NCBI RefSeq assembly: GCF_002201535.1
Contig: NZ_NIWW01000005.1
Span: forward strand, 62,001-126,000
DNA length: 64,000 bases
Source of the DNA: Lacimicrobium sp. SS2-24
Lineage (GTDB): Bacteria; Pseudomonadota; Gammaproteobacteria; Enterobacterales; Alteromonadaceae
Direction of reading: 5' to 3'
The notes under the pieces were generated by a model, which was given only the letters and a program-made list of their open reading frames with translations, was not told the DNA's origin and searched no databases. Positions 53,104-61,245 of this stretch are shown here, one piece after another; position 1 is the first letter of the stretch, and each line of letters opens with the position of its first letter. The translations under genes and the position numbers were made by a program.

Positions 53104-53252
53104 TTAATTAAAGTTGGCCTGGTAATTGTAATAGCGTCAGTATCTGGCAGCTGACCCCAATCAGCTGGTGGATTTCCAATCGGGCAAGTGCCCATTTCAG
53201 GATGTTATTCCCTGAAAGTGTTTGGCCGCGCCATTTTGGCGCGGTCTTTTTT
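53104..53252 (+). ncRNA. Candidate small RNA or structured 3' region after the lipoprotein gene
   Basis: A possible promoter, TTAATT (53104-53109), 17 bases, TGTAAT (53127-53132), precedes about 115 bp with four successive hairpins: CAGCTG pair (53148-53167), GGGC-aagt-GCCC (53182-53193), TTTCAGG/CCTGAAA (53195-53217) and the terminator below. No reading frame is evident. It may be an independent small RNA or a processed 3' end of the lipoprotein mRNA. I do not recognise a family. Confidence 0.4.
53224..53252 (+). terminator. Rho-independent terminator
   Basis: GCCGCGCC-attt-tGGCGCGGT stem followed by a run of six T. It ends the lipoprotein transcript or the candidate small RNA, 12 bp before the MITE-like element. 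Confidence 0.9.
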
Positions 53253-53263
53253 ATGCCATTAGA

Positions 53264-53531
53264 TAGGGCCTGTTGATCTTTGCTGTATGTTTTTTCAGCG
53301 AGTTGTGCGGTATTTATACAAGGAAGCTCGATTGTAGTGTAGTTGCTCTACATGAAAGAGTGCTGAAGCAGTAGAAATGCCGCACAAACGCTGTCCTTCG
53401 GATTCGTCTTAAACGCTTTTTACTCTTTGTTGCAGCATTTCGACTTAATCCATTAGGCCTTCAACACTGCGCCTCGATTAAAAAGCGTTTGATTAGAACA
53501 AAATTCATACAGCAAAGATCAACAGGCCCTA
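53264..53531. mobile_element. MITE-like element with 26-bp perfect terminal inverted repeats
   Basis: The left end (53264-53289, TAGGGCCTGTTGATC...) and the right end (53506-53531) are perfect inverted copies of 26 bp. The TA at each outer edge may be the target duplication of an IS630- or IS5-like transposase. The 216-bp interior encodes nothing but has nested inverted repeats: TTGTGCGGTATTT with AAATGCCGCACAA (one mismatch; 53303-53315 and 53375-53387), AAACGCTTTTT with AAAAAGCGTTT (53411-53421 and 53480-53490), and TGTAG-ttgct-CTACA. It ends three bases from the stop of the cydB remnant. I know of no named family for it. Confidence 0.8.
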
Positions 53532-53534
53532 GTA

Positions 53535-54344
53535 CTATTTGAGATCAGTGGCCTTGCCCCAGAACACCCGATAAGAAAAAGCGGTGTAGGCAAGGATACA
53601 GGGCACAACAATCACAGCCCCCACCAGAATAAAGCGCAGCGACGCCGGCGCACTGGCCGCGGCAAAAATATCCATTTTTCCCGGCACGATATACGGGAAA
53701 AAGCTGACGGCCAGGCCCTGGAAGCAAAAGTCAAAGATAAGCAGGGCAATAATAAAAGGTAGCCAGCATCCGGCATCGTCCTCAAGGGGCAGTCGCTGCA
53801 ACACACTATGGCAGACAACGAAGAGGCTCAGACAGACAAAAGGAATCGGCCAGATAAACAGTGCCGAGGGCAGACTGGTCCAGCGCTGCCATACCAGGTC
53901 ATTGATCAGCGGGTTGACAATACACACGCCGATAACACCGACGAAACACAGCCAGGCGCATTTTTGTGCCCAGGCAACCGCTTTTAGCTGCAGGTCATGC
54001 TCGGTTTTCATGATGAGCCAACAGGCACCAATGAAACAATAGGCCGCTGTCACCCCTACACCGCTGAGCAGCGCAAATAGAAAGCCCTCAGGACTTTGCT
54101 CAAAACCCATGATATACATGCCGAGCATATAGCCCTGCATAAAGGCAGCCAGCAGCGAGCCGAATTTAAAGGCCTTGTCCCATACACGCTTGTGTTTTGG
54201 TCTGACTTTGGCGCGAAAATCAAAAGCCACGCCTCGTAGTATCAGACCCAGCAACATGAATGTGGCTGGCAGATACAGCTCTCTGAGAACCAGAGAGTGC
54301 GCATCGGGAAAGGAGTCTGTAAGCCGTGCGCCAACCGACAGACA
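53535..54344 (-). pseudogene. cydB: 5'-truncated cytochrome bd oxidase subunit II
   Basis: The open frame of 270 codons lacks the first ~60 residues of CydB. Homology runs from about 54330 (SFPDAHSLVLRELYLPATFMLLG) through LILRGVAFDFR to a normal C-terminus (SYRVFWGKATDLK). An in-frame stop lies at 54345-54347 and no ATG occurs before MLLG at 54257, which would drop at least one membrane helix. The partner gene cydA, normally directly upstream, is absent; a REP-like repeat and a tsx-like gene stand there. Translation from 54257 gives 240 residues, but a functional oxidase is unlikely. Both flanks carry repeats, pointing to a rearrangement. Confidence 0.8.
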
Positions 54345-54390
54345 TCATGTTCCGGCAGCTTAGTGTTGTTGCAGGTTGAGATAATAGGCT

Positions 54391-54423
54391 TGTCGGTTCG
54401 CCCGACGCAAGCGTCGGGTCTAC
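54391..54423 (-). repeat. REP-like palindrome
   Basis: On the minus strand it begins GTAG, then ACCCGACGC-TT-GCGTCGGG, an 8-bp stem with a two-base loop, then CGAACCGACA. The GTAG start plus palindrome is typical of REP sequences mobilised by RAYT transposases. Only one copy is seen in this window. It sits at the broken end of the cydB remnant. Confidence 0.6.
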
Positions 54424-54460
54424 GGATTGGCCAACGGGTAGGTTTTCTTTTGGATTAGCC

Positions 54461-55249
54461 TCAGAGCCGGGCTACGACGAGTAACTGAATGGCTTTTTCA
54501 TCGGTGTTGTCGTCACCGAGTTTATTTTGCCAGTACTGAATTTCGACACCGGCAAACAGCCTGCCTTTGACATCAAATAGCGCTTTACCCATATCCCAGC
54601 GTATTTGTGGCTGGGCAAGAATCCAGTGAGAGACCGGCTCGCCAAATTGGTTTTCACGTGAGGCGATATACTCCATATGCCCCTGAATGGAAAAATCCTG
54701 TTCACCGACAGAAAATGGATAGGCCCAGTTAATATCCAGCATCCAGCTGTTACTCTCTGTTGGTGCACCGCCCTCTTCAACGCCAGCACTGTCGTCAATG
54801 TAGGCGGTCAAATCTGAATTGAGGAAGGCAAACCCTGGCAGATCCCAGGAAAAGCGTACTCCCGGCAGGTACTTGAGCACCTTGGCATCGGCAGCACGGT
54901 TAAAACCCAGAATGATACCCACATCTTTGATGGGCCCTGCACCGACCGTATTGCCGGTGATTTTTCCTAAACTGAAATTGCTGTACCACTCTCCGTACCA
55001 GTCACGGTCATTGAAGCCGTCCAACTTGTCATCATCGAGATGATCAACGAAAAAGAAGTTATCGCCATATTCCCAGCCACTGGCGTGTTGAAAAGTCAGG
55101 ATGTGGGTTGAGGCTTGTCCGCCACCAGCAAAGGATGGCGCATCCAGAGTGCCCCGCTGATATTGAACTTCATTCACGCTCCAGTTCTGGGCTAACAATG
55201 GCCCGCTGCCTAGCGACAACGCGAGCATCAAGGCAGAAAAATATCTCAT
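54461..55249 (-). CDS. Tsx-family outer-membrane channel (nucleoside-specific type)
   Basis: 262 residues. A signal peptide (RYFSALMLALSLGSGPLLA) is followed by a 12-strand barrel pattern of alternating aromatic residues. ILTFQHASGWEYGDNFFFVDH and FNDRDWYGEWYSNFSLGKITG match the Channel_Tsx/OmpK family, which passes nucleosides in E. coli. It should aid nucleoside diffusion across the outer membrane. The last residues VVARL are less typical of a barrel end. A palindrome upstream (see next) may regulate it. Confidence 0.85.
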   Translation of the reverse strand: MRYFSALMLALSLGSGPLLAQNWSVNEVQYQRGTLDAPSFAGGGQASTHILTFQHASGWEYGDNFFFVDHLDDDKLDGFNDRDWYGEWYSNFSLGKITGNTVGAGPIKDVGIILGFNRAADAKVLKYLPGVRFSWDLPGFAFLNSDLTAYIDDSAGVEEGGAPTESNSWMLDINWAYPFSVGEQDFSIQGHMEYIASRENQFGEPVSHWILAQPQIRWDMGKALFDVKGRLFAGVEIQYWQNKLGDDNTDEKAIQLLVVARL

Positions 55250-55303
55250 AGTGCGAGTCCTATCAGTTTGTGTAAGTATCTGGATTAACTATAGATTAGT
55301 TTT

Positions 55304-55316
55304 ATCACTTGGTGAT
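55304..55316. promoter_or_regulatory. Palindrome upstream of the Tsx-family gene
   Basis: ATCAC-ttg-GTGAT, a 13-bp inverted repeat 55 bp before the tsx-like start. The role as an operator is a guess. The rest of 55250-55545 shows no convincing gene. Confidence 0.3.
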
Positions 55317-55545
55317 CATTGTGCATTAGCAGGTCGAGGCGGTATGGTGTTTATTCACGTCAATCTGGCTTTTAATGGGACAGGCAGGGTTTGGCGAGGC
55401 GAACCTTTATCGCTTTTAAAGAGCGGCTTCGGACATTTCAGGCAACATCCGTCACCGCGGGGAAACAACGACGTATGCATGACTGTCAATGATCTCTTAG
55501 ACCTGCGGTGCGTATTGGTAAGTATGCCAATAACGAGAAACTTTA

Positions 55546-55899
55546 ATGCAGGATAAGCGCCTTTTCTATGACCGCAGTTGCCGGCTTTGTCGTCATGAAA
55601 TCCATTGGCTGAAGCCTCGTCTGCAGGAAAAAATCACCCTGGTAGATATAAGCGGCGAGGGATTCTCTGGATTTGCCGGTGCCAGCAAGGCTGAAATGAT
55701 GGCAAACCTGCACCTGTGGGATGGCAATCAGTTTATCACCGGCATTGATGCCACCCTCTACTATTGGCGACTGGCCGGATTTGGCTGGCTAACCAGCATT
55801 ATCTCATTTGCTCCGCTATATTGGCTCGCTGACAAAACCTATCGGTATTGGGCGAAAAAGCGACAGCAATGCATGGATGGCGTGTGTGATGGCTCCTGA
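55546..55899 (+). CDS. DCC-family (DUF393) putative thiol-disulfide protein
   Basis: 117 residues. It opens FYDRSCRLCRHEIHWLK, carrying the D-x-x-C-x-x-C motif that names the family (usually DGVCxLC). GIDATLYYWRLAGFGWL and the end YRYWAKKRQQC follow the family pattern, with a few extra cysteines (CMDGVC) at the C-terminus. The function is unknown; a thioredoxin-like redox role is assumed. The stop overlaps the start of the next gene by 11 bp, indicating coupling. Confidence 0.82.
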   Translation: MQDKRLFYDRSCRLCRHEIHWLKPRLQEKITLVDISGEGFSGFAGASKAEMMANLHLWDGNQFITGIDATLYYWRLAGFGWLTSIISFAPLYWLADKTYRYWAKKRQQCMDGVCDGS

Positions 55900-56329
55900 A
55901 CGTTACGCTTTAGACCTTTTCACTGCCCGGTTACTCGGCTATGCCGGACTTCTGCCCTTTATTGGTGTGCCCCTGTTGGCCTTGTTAGATGCCTGGGAAA
56001 CGACACTTTCTCTGTCCATGCTGTATGCCTTGTACAGCTGTCTGATTCTCGGCTTTATGGCAGGCGTACTCTGGCCTGTTCTGTGTTCGGTTGTTTCACC
56101 ACTGAAGCAAGGTCTGGTTGCGGTCGGTTTGGTGGTCGTGAGTGTGATTACCTTTGCGCTACTTTCCCAATTTGCTTTGCTGGTTCAGGCGGGCCTGTTT
56201 GCTCTTCTGCGCCTTTATGAAATCAAACAGGATTTGGATGCAGCCTATCCGCCGGGATATCCAGGATTACGCACTCAGTTAACCACGGTGGTCGTGTGCA
56301 GTCATCTGTGCATGTGGTGGCTATCTTAG
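55889..56329 (+). CDS. DUF3429 membrane protein
   Basis: 146 residues from the ATG at 55889, inside the end of the DCC gene. About five hydrophobic segments. LGYAGLLPFIGVPLLALL and YPPGYPGLRTQLTTVVVCSHL are characteristic of DUF3429 proteins, small inner-membrane proteins of unknown function. Its coupling to the DCC gene suggests that the redox motif protein acts at the membrane with it. It converges with the diguanylate cyclase gene. Confidence 0.78.
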   Translation: MAPERYALDLFTARLLGYAGLLPFIGVPLLALLDAWETTLSLSMLYALYSCLILGFMAGVLWPVLCSVVSPLKQGLVAVGLVVVSVITFALLSQFALLVQAGLFALLRLYEIKQDLDAAYPPGYPGLRTQLTTVVVCSHLCMWWLS

Positions 56330-56339
56330 TCTCACTCTG

Positions 56340-59264
56340 TTAGGCAGAGCAACTGTCAATAGGCGTGGGGCCTGAAGGTTTTTGCCATACCCTGACACTG
56401 TTGCGGCCTGTCGATTTTGCGTGATACAAAGCTTTGTCTGCTTCAATCAGCAGGCGCCGATAGTCGTCAAGTGCGACACTGCCACTCAGTCCGATGCTGA
56501 CTGTAAGATTAAGCCCAAAACCAAGATGAGTGTAATCGGCATCCTCTATTTGTTGTCGAATACGCTCACATATCTCGGTGGCTTTTGTTACATCCACATT
56601 TGGCATCACCAGTGAGAACTCTTCTCCTCCCCAGCGCGCTGCGTGATCTCCTTCGCGGCAGTTGTGCGCTATCACCGATGCGACAGCGTGAATGGCCCTG
56701 TCACCCACATCGTGGGACCAGCGGTCATTCACCAGCTTAAAGTTGTCGATGTCGATAATGGCGAGAAAATAGCCCTGATATTGGGTCGGATTCTCGCTCA
56801 GTTGTTTCAGATAATTGTCAAAAGAGCGCCGGTTTGCCAGGCCGGTTAAGGGATCCTGCATCGCCTGTTGTTCGAACAGTTTGGCCTGATGCTGAATTTT
56901 CTGGGTTTGCTGTTTCACTTGTTCACGCAATTCTCTGGCGTGGGCCTTCAAGACGTGCTCTCTGGCACGAATAACGGCAATCAGTATCATGACGACCAGT
57001 AATATTACCGCCAGCATGACTTCTGTACGTTGCCAGAAATACGGCAGCACCGTTATTTTCAGGTTGAATAGATGATCACTGCTGCTGATTTCGGCGCCGG
57101 GATAGTGGGCTTTGACATTGAATTGGTATTTTCCTGGGGCAAGATTCGTGTATTCCGCGACCGGCACATTGCCACGGGGGACCCAATCGGTATCAAAGCC
57201 CTCCAGCCAGGTGTAGTACTCAATGGCATCTGGCAGGATATAGCCTAGTCCTGCGTACCTGAACTGCAAGCGGCGGGTGTCTGCAGCCAGTTCGAGGTTG
57301 TCGCTCACCGCAACGGCCATTCCATCCACTTCGATGTGTTCCAGCACAACGGGTACAGAAAAATCACTCAGCTCACGAATGTTCTCGGGATCAACACGAA
57401 CCACACCCTGAGCTGTGGCAATCCAGATCTGACCGCTCTCATCTTTGGCAATAGCAGGGCTGGAGGTGCCATTGGCCTGATGACTGAGCATACCCTCACC
57501 ATTGGAAAAGACCCTCACATCAGCCTGTTCAAGCTCGCCGTCGGCCAACGCGTGAGCCTGTTGCAATGGCATTCTCACCATCCCCAGGTTGGAGGTGAGC
57601 CAGAGGTTTTGTTGATTGTCCTGGGCGACCTGAAACAGTTTTTGAATGGGAAATCCCTGCTGCTGGCCGATGATGCTGAGACTGCGATCACGGTAACGAT
57701 AGCGAATTAAACCGCGATCTGTCGCCAGCCACATATATTCTCCGTTTTGACCCGGATAAAAACCATACACCGAGCTGGTGTTATCCAGATGATCCAAACT
57801 CAGTGGCTGCAAGGCACCATCACTGTATAGGGCCGCTCCGGATTCGGTACCAATCCAGACTGTGCCACTGTTATCCTCCGCCAGTGCCATCACATAATCA
57901 TCAAGCAGCCCATTTCTTTTGGTATAGGTGGTCAGCTTTTGCTCCCTGATGCGGGTTAAACCCTGTGAGCTTCCGACCCATATGGTGCCATCCTGTTGTT
58001 GCAGCACCGCACGGACCTGGTTGGATGCCAGCCCCGATGCCATGTTGAACTGCTTTATCTGGAAACCGGGTTGCATCACCACGAGTCCATATTGGTGGGT
58101 ACCAATGAGCAGGGTGTCGCCTTGCTGGTGCAGGCTCAGAATCGATGGCATAGGTGTATCGTTGAGAGGTAAGGGGATGGTCTCGGTGCGCGTTCCGGCG
58201 ATGCGCGCCAGCCCATGACTGGTGCCTACCAGGATATTACCCTCCTTGGTATGCAGCACACTGCGTACATAATCTCCAGGTAACCCTTGCTGGGAACTGA
58301 TGGTACTGAAATTCGCTTTGCGCAGTCTGACCAGGCCTGAGTTGGTGCCAATCCACAAACTGTTTTCAGCATCCAGATACAAAGATTTGATGCGACTGTC
58401 CGGAAGTCCTTCTGAGGGGCCAACCTGATCGATCATATCATCCGTAACCCGGTACACTGTTCCTCTGGCAGTGCCTACCCATAGTGTTCCCTCTTTGTCC
58501 GCCAGTAACTGGCTTATCCCTGCCTGTAAACGTTGCGGATAATAGGGGGTGAAACGATCGCCCTGCCCCCGAAAAAGACCCGTTTCAGCCCCGATAATCA
58601 GATTGCCACTTCGATCCTCAGCGATACTGATGACAGGAACCGAAGGAACATCTCTGATCTGTGTCAGCATGCTCTGGGTAAGGCGCACCAGACCACTGGC
58701 GGTGCCAACCCAGAGGTTGCCGAGACGATCTTCATGGAGGGTCTCTATGGTCAGCGAAGGTAATCCGTCTGCAGAGGTAAAATGGCGAACCTTGTTGCTG
58801 GCGTCAATTCTAAACAGCCCCTGACTGTTGGTAGCCAGCCAGATATTTTGTTGTTTATCCTCAAGCACATAGTTAATTCTGGCATCGATAAAGGGCATGG
58901 GATGCCACTGATTATTGCGATAGCGGGCGAAGCTTCCTCTCGATCCTGCTGCCAGCAAATCCCCTGAAGACGTTACAGAGAGAGCCCGGATGCCCGAATC
59001 GACAAAGGCCGGCACGGTATCACTGCCAAAGCGGGTAAAGTCCCGGCCGTTAAATCGCACCACACCTTCCCAGGTGGCAAACCAGAGATAGCCATCCGGT
59101 GTCTGGCTAATACTGTTAACGCTGTTATGGGGCAGGCCCTGCTGGTCGCTCCAACGCTCCACAAAATAATCAGACAGGGGAACCGGCTCAGCCGCCAGTG
59201 GCGGCCCCAGTAGAAACAGGGAGAGTATCAGGCAAAAGCGCTTGGATAACGAAATAAACATCAT
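56340..59264 (-). CDS. Beta-propeller sensor diguanylate cyclase
   Basis: 974 residues from the ATG at 59264; upstream Met codons would spoil the signal peptide (MFISLSKRFCLILSLFLLGPPLAA). The periplasmic part is made of repeated ligand-sensing propeller blades (for example GLPHNSVNSISQTPDGYLWFATWEG, then many LWVGT or IWIGT units), followed by a Y_Y_Y domain (about 690-740), a membrane helix (EVMLAVILLVVMILIAVI), a coiled coil and a GGDEF domain. The active motif is GGEEF, so it should make c-di-GMP. This is the architecture of one-piece hybrid sensors, but with a cyclase output in place of a kinase. Ligand unknown. Confidence 0.92.
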   Translation of the reverse strand: MMFISLSKRFCLILSLFLLGPPLAAEPVPLSDYFVERWSDQQGLPHNSVNSISQTPDGYLWFATWEGVVRFNGRDFTRFGSDTVPAFVDSGIRALSVTSSGDLLAAGSRGSFARYRNNQWHPMPFIDARINYVLEDKQQNIWLATNSQGLFRIDASNKVRHFTSADGLPSLTIETLHEDRLGNLWVGTASGLVRLTQSMLTQIRDVPSVPVISIAEDRSGNLIIGAETGLFRGQGDRFTPYYPQRLQAGISQLLADKEGTLWVGTARGTVYRVTDDMIDQVGPSEGLPDSRIKSLYLDAENSLWIGTNSGLVRLRKANFSTISSQQGLPGDYVRSVLHTKEGNILVGTSHGLARIAGTRTETIPLPLNDTPMPSILSLHQQGDTLLIGTHQYGLVVMQPGFQIKQFNMASGLASNQVRAVLQQQDGTIWVGSSQGLTRIREQKLTTYTKRNGLLDDYVMALAEDNSGTVWIGTESGAALYSDGALQPLSLDHLDNTSSVYGFYPGQNGEYMWLATDRGLIRYRYRDRSLSIIGQQQGFPIQKLFQVAQDNQQNLWLTSNLGMVRMPLQQAHALADGELEQADVRVFSNGEGMLSHQANGTSSPAIAKDESGQIWIATAQGVVRVDPENIRELSDFSVPVVLEHIEVDGMAVAVSDNLELAADTRRLQFRYAGLGYILPDAIEYYTWLEGFDTDWVPRGNVPVAEYTNLAPGKYQFNVKAHYPGAEISSSDHLFNLKITVLPYFWQRTEVMLAVILLVVMILIAVIRAREHVLKAHARELREQVKQQTQKIQHQAKLFEQQAMQDPLTGLANRRSFDNYLKQLSENPTQYQGYFLAIIDIDNFKLVNDRWSHDVGDRAIHAVASVIAHNCREGDHAARWGGEEFSLVMPNVDVTKATEICERIRQQIEDADYTHLGFGLNLTVSIGLSGSVALDDYRRLLIEADKALYHAKSTGRNSVRVWQKPSGPTPIDSCSA

Positions 59265-59395
59265 ATGATCCGGGCATAGCATTAGCCTAATAATACTCCC
59301 CCTGTGCCAAGTGTGCATAGAAAAAGGGGCGAGAATTCGGGCAAATCTGGCATAATATGTTCAGTTTCAGGCTTTTTAGTTTTTACAGGGGATTT

Positions 59396-60433
59396 ATGAA
59401 CACGTTGACTATCACCAAACCCGATGACTGGCATTTACATTTTCGAGATGGTGATATCCTCAAAGAGACGGTTGCGGCCACAGCACGATGCTTTCAGCGG
59501 GCCATCGTGATGCCCAATCTGGTACCGCCGGTAACCAGCGCCGCCATGGCGCAGGCCTATAAAGGCAGAATTCTGGATGCCAGACCCGCGAACAGCACCT
59601 TTGAACCTTTGATGACGCTCTACCTCACCAATGAAACCCGAATTGAGGACATTCGCGAGGCTAAAGCCGCCGGTATTATTGCCGCAAAGCTCTATCCTGC
59701 AGGGGCAACCACTAACTCTGATGCTGCGGTGTCTGCATTGGAAAGCCTCTACCCGGTCTTTGCAGAGATGGCGAGGCAGGGCATGTTGTTGTTGGTTCAT
59801 GGTGAGGTAACGGCTGCAGAGATTGATATTTTTGACAGAGAAAAGGTCTTTATTGACAGGCATCTGTGTCATATCGTCGAGCAGTTTCCTGACTTAAAAG
59901 TGGTGCTGGAGCATATTACCACCAAAGATGCGGTGGATTTTGTGAACAGTGCGTCACAGAATGTGGCCGCTACTATCACACCACAACACCTGATGCTCAA
60001 CCGCAATGATCTGCTGGTGGGGGGGATTCGCCCACATAATTATTGCCTGCCTGTGCTCAAGCGCAATACCCATCAACAGGCCTTGCGCGAGGCGGTGGCG
60101 TCGGGTTCCAGCAAATTCTTTTTGGGCACGGACTCCGCGCCTCATGAGAAACACCAAAAGGAATCTGCCTGCGGTTGTGCGGGCTGTTACAGCGCCTGGA
60201 GTGCACTGGAACTCTATGCTCAGGTTTTTGAGGAGTTAGGTGTCATCGAAAAACTGGAAGCCTTTGCCAGCTTTCACGGCCCCGATTTTTATGGTCTGCC
60301 ACGTAACACCGATTCAGTCACCTTAGTTCGTGAGGCCTGGGAAATTCCGCAACAACTGACGCTACCGAATGGCAATCCGATTGTGCCTTTTCAGGCCGGT
60401 GCTACCGTGAACTGGAAACTTCAGCAGGATTGA
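59396..60433 (+). CDS. pyrC: Dihydroorotase
   Basis: 345 residues from the ATG at 59396, with AGGGGA upstream; an ATG at 59357 adds an unlikely extension. Metal ligands His13 and His15 lie in [10 protein letters not shown], the carboxylated Lys in [16 protein letters not shown], and further ligands in [14 protein letters not shown] and [10 protein letters not shown]. The length and pattern match the class II PyrC of E. coli. It closes the ring in pyrimidine synthesis. The next gene begins at its stop codon. Confidence 0.97.
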   Translation: MNTLTITKPDDWHLHFRDGDILKETVAATARCFQRAIVMPNLVPPVTSAAMAQAYKGRILDARPANSTFEPLMTLYLTNETRIEDIREAKAAGIIAAKLYPAGATTNSDAAVSALESLYPVFAEMARQGMLLLVHGEVTAAEIDIFDREKVFIDRHLCHIVEQFPDLKVVLEHITTKDAVDFVNSASQNVAATITPQHLMLNRNDLLVGGIRPHNYCLPVLKRNTHQQALREAVASGSSKFFLGTDSAPHEKHQKESACGCAGCYSAWSALELYAQVFEELGVIEKLEAFASFHGPDFYGLPRNTDSVTLVREAWEIPQQLTLPNGNPIVPFQAGATVNWKLQQD

Positions 60434-60438
60434 TGGTG

Positions 60439-61245
60439 ATGAAACGGCTCATGGTTATCTGCACACTGCTTTTCAGTGCCCTTGCCTGGTCTGAAGATGC
60501 CATCAACCTGCTGACCCATGAAGAGCCGCCATTTGTCTATCTTGATCAACAGGAGCAGTTGACTGGCTATGCTGTTGAACTGGTGCGTGGCATTCAGGCG
60601 AGACTGGATAACCGCGATCCCATATTGCTGAACCCCTGGGCCCGCGCCTATATGCGGGCCACAGAACAGGGGCGTGTGTTGCTGTTTCCGCTGGTCAGAA
60701 ATGCCGAACGAGAAGCGTTGTTTCATTGGATTATGCCACTGACCCGAAATGTGCACGGTGTCTTTTCCGCGCATAAGCCTCACACGCCGGTGACATCGCT
60801 GACAGACCTGGAACAGTTTTCTGCTATCGGAGTGCAGCGGGGCGATTTTCGTGAAAGCTTGCTGATCGATGCAGGACTGAAAAACCTGGTGTCGTACACA
60901 ACCTGGAAGCAAGCCGTTGCCGCATTGCTCAAAGGCCGGGTTGAGGCATTATTCTTTTCTGCCGGAGGGCTGGAATTTTATTGCGGTGAGCTGCATGAAG
61001 ACTGCAGTGAGTTGTATCCGCTGTATACCCATAACGTTGAAACAACCTATGTGGCCTTGTCACGCAAGGGCATCACCGAGAAAGAGGCATTGCTGTGGCG
61101 ACAGGCAGCCCAGGAGTATCGTGCCTCCCGGGCATTCGTAACACTGAAGGACAACTGGCTGGCACGATTTCGCAAAGAACATGGCCTGACGCTGCACTAC
61201 GCTGATGGTGTTATTAAGCTTTGGGCTCAGCGTCCTTTTCCCTGA
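60439..61245 (+). CDS. Periplasmic solute-binding family 3-like protein
   Basis: 268 residues from the ATG at 60439, with CAGGA nine bases upstream; ATG 60433 overlapping the pyrC stop is possible. A signal peptide (KRLMVICTLLFSALAWS) precedes a two-lobe binding domain with HEEPPFVYLDQQEQLTGYAVEL, NPWARAYMRA and GDFRESLLIDAGL. No transporter genes are near, and such stand-alone proteins in Alteromonadales are often of unknown role. The last 32 bp overlap the end of the sodium channel gene. Confidence 0.8.
   Translation: MKRLMVICTLLFSALAWSEDAINLLTHEEPPFVYLDQQEQLTGYAVELVRGIQARLDNRDPILLNPWARAYMRATEQGRVLLFPLVRNAEREALFHWIMPLTRNVHGVFSAHKPHTPVTSLTDLEQFSAIGVQRGDFRESLLIDAGLKNLVSYTTWKQAVAALLKGRVEALFFSAGGLEFYCGELHEDCSELYPLYTHNVETTYVALSRKGITEKEALLWRQAAQEYRASRAFVTLKDNWLARFRKEHGLTLHYADGVIKLWAQRPFP

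Noticed and set aside
55251-55556. Frame of 101 codons upstream of the DCC gene
   Set aside because: No ribosome site, starts at the tsx promoter region and overlaps the DCC start; composition is not gene-like.
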